A stretch of 18,771 nucleotides of DNA from Corynebacterium sp. (GTDB lineage Bacteria; Actinomycetota; Actinomycetes; Mycobacteriales; Mycobacteriaceae): NCBI RefSeq assembly GCF_030530965.1, contig NZ_JAUMTY010000044.1:1-18771 (forward strand). The letters are read 5' to 3'. The notes beneath the pieces are model-generated. The model saw nothing but the letters and a program-made list of their open reading frames with translations, searched no databases and was not told the DNA's origin. The translations under genes and the position numbers were made by a program. Below, one piece after another: positions 17,370 through 18,771 of this stretch. How positions within the stretch are numbered: position 1 is the stretch's first letter; each line of letters begins with the position of its first letter.

Positions 17370-18002
17370 ATGACCACAATTCAACCAGTTGTCTTCCGTT
17401 GCTCCGAAAACCAGGATCCGCAGTGGGAAGCCTATGGGGTTACCCAATCCGCATACGGTTCGGGTAACACTCTTGCCGAAGCGCGTAATGACGTGAAATC
17501 CGCTCTTGCACTGCTACTCGACGTCTCACAAGATTCGATTGAGACCGAAGAATTTCACGAACGCTGTGTCCGCGCGGCTGACGACGCATATCCAGACATA
17601 TGGGTGCGCACGCGACAAGATCGCAATGGAAACAAGATGCTAACCCGTCGCCATATCGTCGACGCGGTCGAAAAAGAACTAATCACCCATTCCGAGTATG
17701 TCCATATTTTCGATAATGGGTACGCCTCAACAGGGGATATTATCGCTGTTGTCGCACTCCCGGACGATATCCTCAGCGATGTTCTTAATCAGATTGGCAC
17801 CGCGGACCGCGTCTACCTATGCATGCCAGTTGGAGACAACATTCAATGGCAGACTGTTTTCACAACAGAGGCAGAAGATAAGCCGATGGGTGCGACGCCA
17901 ATTGCAAACCTTCCACTCAGAGCTTCAGCGACTGTTGCCGACTTTATGAAGGCGACCGGCGCGATGACAGATCGCGCAGCGAATTACCTCGTAGCGGCCT
18001 AA
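17370..18002 (+). CDS. Unrecognised protein with HicB-like N-terminus
   Basis: 210 residues, with no family I can name for the whole protein. Residues 1-50 (VVFRC, WEAYGVTQSAYGSGNTLAEA, then a hydrophobic Leu/Ala helix) follow the pattern of the HicB-type antitoxin fold, in which a G-[ND]-TL-xEA turn leads into a helix. The rest is a mixed alpha/beta region with an acidic stretch (about 53-75), a basic patch near NKMLTRRH, and a C-terminus ending NYLVAA. No membrane segment or signal is seen, and no adjacent HicA-like toxin. ATG 17370 is chosen because AAGGGGGG (17351-17358) precedes it; a GTG at 17334 would lie inside the promoter palindrome. Codon use is more AT-rich than in the housekeeping genes to the left, hinting at transfer. 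Function unknown. Confidence 0.75.
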   Translation: MTTIQPVVFRCSENQDPQWEAYGVTQSAYGSGNTLAEARNDVKSALALLLDVSQDSIETEEFHERCVRAADDAYPDIWVRTRQDRNGNKMLTRRHIVDAVEKELITHSEYVHIFDNGYASTGDIIAVVALPDDILSDVLNQIGTADRVYLCMPVGDNIQWQTVFTTEAEDKPMGATPIANLPLRASATVADFMKATGAMTDRAANYLVAA

Positions 18003-18202
18003 CGATAACCGCGCTATTTTCTTCAATGGTCCTCCTCACGGTCACGGAGAAGGGGCGTCCTCATATTTAGTTGGTCACGGTGTTTATGGTGGGCGGCTCA
18101 GCGTGAAATTTGGTTGTGTTAGTGGGGTTGTTGGTGTGTATGACGACAGCCCCGCCACATCTGCAGACACGTAGCTAGGGACGTTAAGTAGAGTATCCAC
18201 TC
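18003..18202 (+). other. Intergenic region with short repeats and a stem-loop
   Basis: No gene is seen in these 200 nt. There are three TCACGG copies (two in tandem at 18036-18047, a third at 18075-18080), and an 8-bp stem with one G-T pair, GGGGTTGT / ACAGCCCC (18124-18131 with 18146-18153, 14-nt loop) without a T-run. The promoter of the next gene lies at the right end. Confidence 0.4.
18189..18194 (+). promoter_or_regulatory. -10 box of the DUF1304 gene (leaderless-type)
   Basis: TAGAGT fully matches TAnAnT and ends 8 nt before the ATG at 18203, where no ribosome binding site is present. A leaderless transcript is the simplest reading. No clear -35 box is seen. Confidence 0.5.
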
Positions 18203-18589
18203 ATGATCTTCTTAGGTGCAGTTGTTGCTGCTCTTGCGGCCCTCCTTCATGTGTTCATCTTTTATTTAGAGTCGGTGGCGTGGACTGGTTCTCGCGCGCG
18301 ATCAGTATTCGGGATGAGTGAAGACGAAGCAGTATCCACAAAAGAACTAGCGTTTAACCAGGGTTTTTATAATCTATTTCTCGCCCTCGAGGTGTTCGTG
18401 GCCCTCGGTTTCTTGGTCGCCGGAGCGACGGCCGTCGGCGGTGCTTTAGCCCTCGCCGGCGTGGGGTCGATGCTTGCTGCGGCGCTCGTTTTGTGGGTGT
18501 GGTCGCCCGACAACCGCAGTGCAGCCGTCAAGCAGGGGTCACTCCCTCTGCTCGCCGTCATTCTCATCACCATCGGACTCTGCGCATAA
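18203..18589 (+). CDS. DUF1304 family membrane protein
   Basis: Small integral membrane protein of 128 residues, with four predicted membrane segments: about 2-24, 55-75, 80-100 and 112-127. Family signatures as I recall them are the N-terminal LHVFIFYLE (H16, Y21, E23), the cytoplasmic TGSRARSVFGMS, the NQGFYN block (52-57) and a C-terminal QGSLPLLA. Function is unknown, although the family is widespread in bacteria. It stands alone behind its own leaderless-type promoter, with a large inverted repeat directly after it. Confidence 0.88.
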   Translation: MIFLGAVVAALAALLHVFIFYLESVAWTGSRARSVFGMSEDEAVSTKELAFNQGFYNLFLALEVFVALGFLVAGATAVGGALALAGVGSMLAAALVLWVWSPDNRSAAVKQGSLPLLAVILITIGLCA

Positions 18590-18594
18590 CAAAA

Positions 18595-18644
18595 GTGCTG
18601 TAGCGCTGCAGGTAACTCGTGAGCGCTGCGGAAAACTACAGCAC
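18595..18644. repeat. Large inverted repeat with internal repeats after the DUF1304 gene
   Basis: GTGCTGTAG (18595-18603) and CTACAGCAC (18636-18644) are perfect 9-bp arms 32 nt apart. Inside are two copies of AGCGCTGC (18602-18609 and 18622-18629), whose AGCGCT core is self-complementary, so an inner helix is also possible. On the plus strand no T-run follows. On the minus strand TTTT follows (18594-18591), so it could terminate antisense transcription. Confidence 0.55.
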
Positions 18645-18670
18645 CTACGTCGTACCCGTAATTTTCACCC

Positions 18671-18744
18671 GAAAAATCCCATAAAGAACCCGGAAAGAAC
18701 ACGAAAATCTCCCAAAGAACCCGGAAACGAGAATAAGCGGGTTC
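18671..18744 (+). repeat. Operator-like repeat array upstream of the next gene
   Basis: The 14-mer AAAGAACCCGGAAA occurs twice (18683-18696 and 18714-18727, 31 bp apart) within longer imperfect units that begin GAAAAATCCC and GAAAATCTCCC. An inverted copy of the core, CGGGTTC (18738-18744), faces the GAACCCG of the second unit across 14 nt and ends 2 nt before the -10 box. Three related half-sites at a promoter suggest cooperative binding by a regulator. Confidence 0.55.
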
Positions 18745-18746
18745 GT

Positions 18747-18752
18747 TATACT
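18747..18752 (+). promoter_or_regulatory. -10 box of the gene entering at the right edge
   Basis: TATACT matches TAnAnT and ends 6 nt before the ATG at 18759, again a leaderless-type arrangement. The inverted repeat core CGGGTTC adjoins it. Confidence 0.5.
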
Positions 18753-18758
18753 GTCGGC

Positions 18759-18771
18759 ATGGCTTCTTCGC
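18759..18771 (+). CDS. Start of an unidentified gene cut by the window edge
   Basis: Only four codons (M-A-S-S) are visible. The call rests on the ATG lying 6 nt after a good -10 box and behind an operator-like repeat array. Nothing can be said about the product. Confidence 0.35.

Overview
The window looks like the chromosome of a Corynebacterium or close relative in the Mycobacteriales. Three things suggest this. The gene order ppa / dacB-tilS-hpt-ftsH-folE-folP-folB-folK-DUF3180-DUF6779-panC-lysS is characteristic of that group. The proteins resemble mycobacterial ones, including an FtsH with an HEGGH zinc motif and an adjacent FadE24/FadE23-type pair. Promoters have TAnAnT-type -10 boxes, several of them only 6-8 nt before the start codon, so the transcripts should be leaderless or nearly so. 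The species is not determined.

Layout. 1-404 (minus): 5' part of ppa, cut by the window edge. 559-3968 (plus): dacB (PBP4-type peptidase), tilS (tRNA-Ile lysidine synthetase) and hpt (hypoxanthine phosphoribosyltransferase). 3969-4193: ftsH upstream region with a strong palindrome resembling a ClgR site. 4194-12398: a tightly packed run of ftsH, folE, folP, a fused folB-folK, a DUF3180 membrane protein, a DUF6779-type membrane/coiled-coil protein and panC, with overlaps at most junctions. 12450-14095: lysS from its own promoter, closed by a strong intrinsic terminator at 14152-14181. 14241-17192: two acyl-CoA dehydrogenase genes of the FadE24/FadE23 type behind a CRP/GlxR-like site. 17193-18771: a less conserved stretch with an unrecognised protein whose N-terminus looks HicB-like and whose promoter lies among palindromes, a DUF1304 membrane protein, a large inverted repeat, and a repeat-rich promoter region leading into a gene cut by the right edge.

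How the genes work together. folE, folP and folBK give the pterin branch of folate synthesis from GTP to dihydropteroate (FolE, FolB, FolK, FolP). panC gives the last step of pantothenate synthesis. hpt, tilS and lysS serve purine salvage, tRNA-Ile modification and lysine charging. ftsH and dacB act at the membrane and cell wall. The fadE pair probably forms one heteromeric acyl-CoA dehydrogenase.

Most of the window is conserved housekeeping DNA, and I see no clear new defence or mobile system. The points most worth a second look are the HicB-like gene with its palindromic promoter, the repeat array at 18671-18744, the FolB-FolK fusion, and the candidate ClgR and GlxR sites.
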